Part shown: positions 5,275-5,441 of the stretch, in pieces | Numbering within the stretch: the first letter of the stretch is position 1 | How the letters are laid out: the number at the start of each line of letters is the position of its first letter | Assembly (NCBI GenBank): GCA_001799975.1 | Contig: MGUQ01000092.1 | Location: forward strand, 1,728 to 7,168 | Reading direction: 5' to 3' | Length of the DNA: 5,441 bases | Origin: Elusimicrobia bacterium RIFCSPLOWO2_01_FULL_54_10 | GTDB lineage: Bacteria; Elusimicrobiota; Elusimicrobia; 2-02-FULL-39-32 | The notes under the pieces: model-generated | Told to the model about the DNA's origin: nothing | Databases searched by the model: none | What the model saw: the letters and a program-made list of their open reading frames with translations, nothing else | Made by a program: the position numbers and the translations under genes

Positions 5275-5441
5275 CAACCCTTGAGCAGCCGGAGGGAGCG
5301 CGCCACGAGTTCGGCGGGAGAAAAGGGTTTCACCAGATAGTCGGAAGCCCCCTGCTCAAAGCCGCGCGCGATGTCTTTTTCGCTGCCCAGGGAGGTGAGC
5401 ATCATCACCGGGGTGTGTCTGGCCGCGGGCAGGGCGCGGAT
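5274..5441 (-). CDS. Response regulator receiver domain, C-terminal part (cut by window edge)
   Basis: The last 55 residues of a gene that enters from the high-coordinate edge. The visible protein has the second half of a CheY-like receiver: the beta-4 strand and switch Thr in TPVMMLTS, the alpha-4 region [16 protein letters not shown], and the conserved Lys with following Pro in LVKPF, then a final helix [15 protein letters not shown]. The phosphorylated Asp lies outside the window. The protein ends directly after the receiver fold, so it is either a single-domain regulator or has any other domain on the N-terminal side; it has no C-terminal DNA-binding output domain. Its TGA overlaps the ATG of the HEAT gene, so the two are co-expressed. 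It may signal to the HEAT protein or the synthase by direct contact, which is inference. Confidence 0.88.
   Translation of the reverse strand: MRALPAARHTPVMMLTSLGSEKDIARGFEQGASDYLVKPFSPAELVARSLRLLKG

Noticed and set aside
5275..5277. TTG as the start of the HEAT-repeat gene
   Set aside because: The very next codon is ATG and forms the common TGATG overlap with the upstream stop. The difference is one residue.
1..5441. tRNA, rRNA, CRISPR array, insertion sequence or phage features
   Set aside because: No cloverleaf, repeat-spacer pattern, transposase-like protein, terminal repeats or attachment site was seen on either strand, and the space outside genes is too small for most of these.

Overview
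This 5.4 kb window reads almost entirely on the minus strand. It holds four complete protein genes, one complete gene with an uncertain start, and two genes cut by the window edges. Nearly all of it is coding, with short or overlapping junctions. GC is moderate to high in the genes, and the one real intergenic gap (2738-2821) is strikingly AT-rich. Nothing identifies the species. The gene set (signal-peptide cell-wall peptidase, AhpC-type peroxiredoxin, receiver + HEAT + family 2 glycosyltransferase operon) suggests a bacterium with peptidoglycan, possibly from an uncultured lineage, but that placement is a guess.

In transcription order (high to low coordinates) there are three blocks. Block A (5441 to 2822) is a tightly overlapped chain: the C-terminal end of a response-regulator receiver domain, a membrane-anchored HEAT-repeat protein, and a membrane family 2 glycosyltransferase with all the motifs of processive polysaccharide synthases. 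The junctions are TGATG and GTGA overlaps, so translation is probably coupled. The likely theme is regulated synthesis of an extracellular or cell-envelope polysaccharide. Block B (2825 to about 2062) is a single typical 2-Cys peroxiredoxin gene with its own candidate promoter, a clear ribosome binding site and a strong intrinsic terminator. Block C (2093 to 1, continuing off the window) is a muropeptide-degradation module: a secreted YkfC-like NlpC/P60 endopeptidase, an enolase-superfamily dipeptide epimerase, and the start of a DUF819-like membrane protein. Each gene of block C overlaps the next.

Block C makes biochemical sense. The peptidase would cut stem peptides to release L-Ala-gamma-D-Glu, the epimerase would convert it to L-Ala-L-Glu for ordinary dipeptidases, and the membrane protein could carry the dipeptide across the membrane, which is inference.

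The most unusual sequence feature is at the B/C boundary. The perfect 12-bp hairpin plus U-tract that terminates the peroxiredoxin transcript also contains the only Shine-Dalgarno sequence and the start codon of the peptidase gene and encodes much of its signal peptide. Transcription stop, translation start and protein export signal therefore share the same roughly 40 bases.
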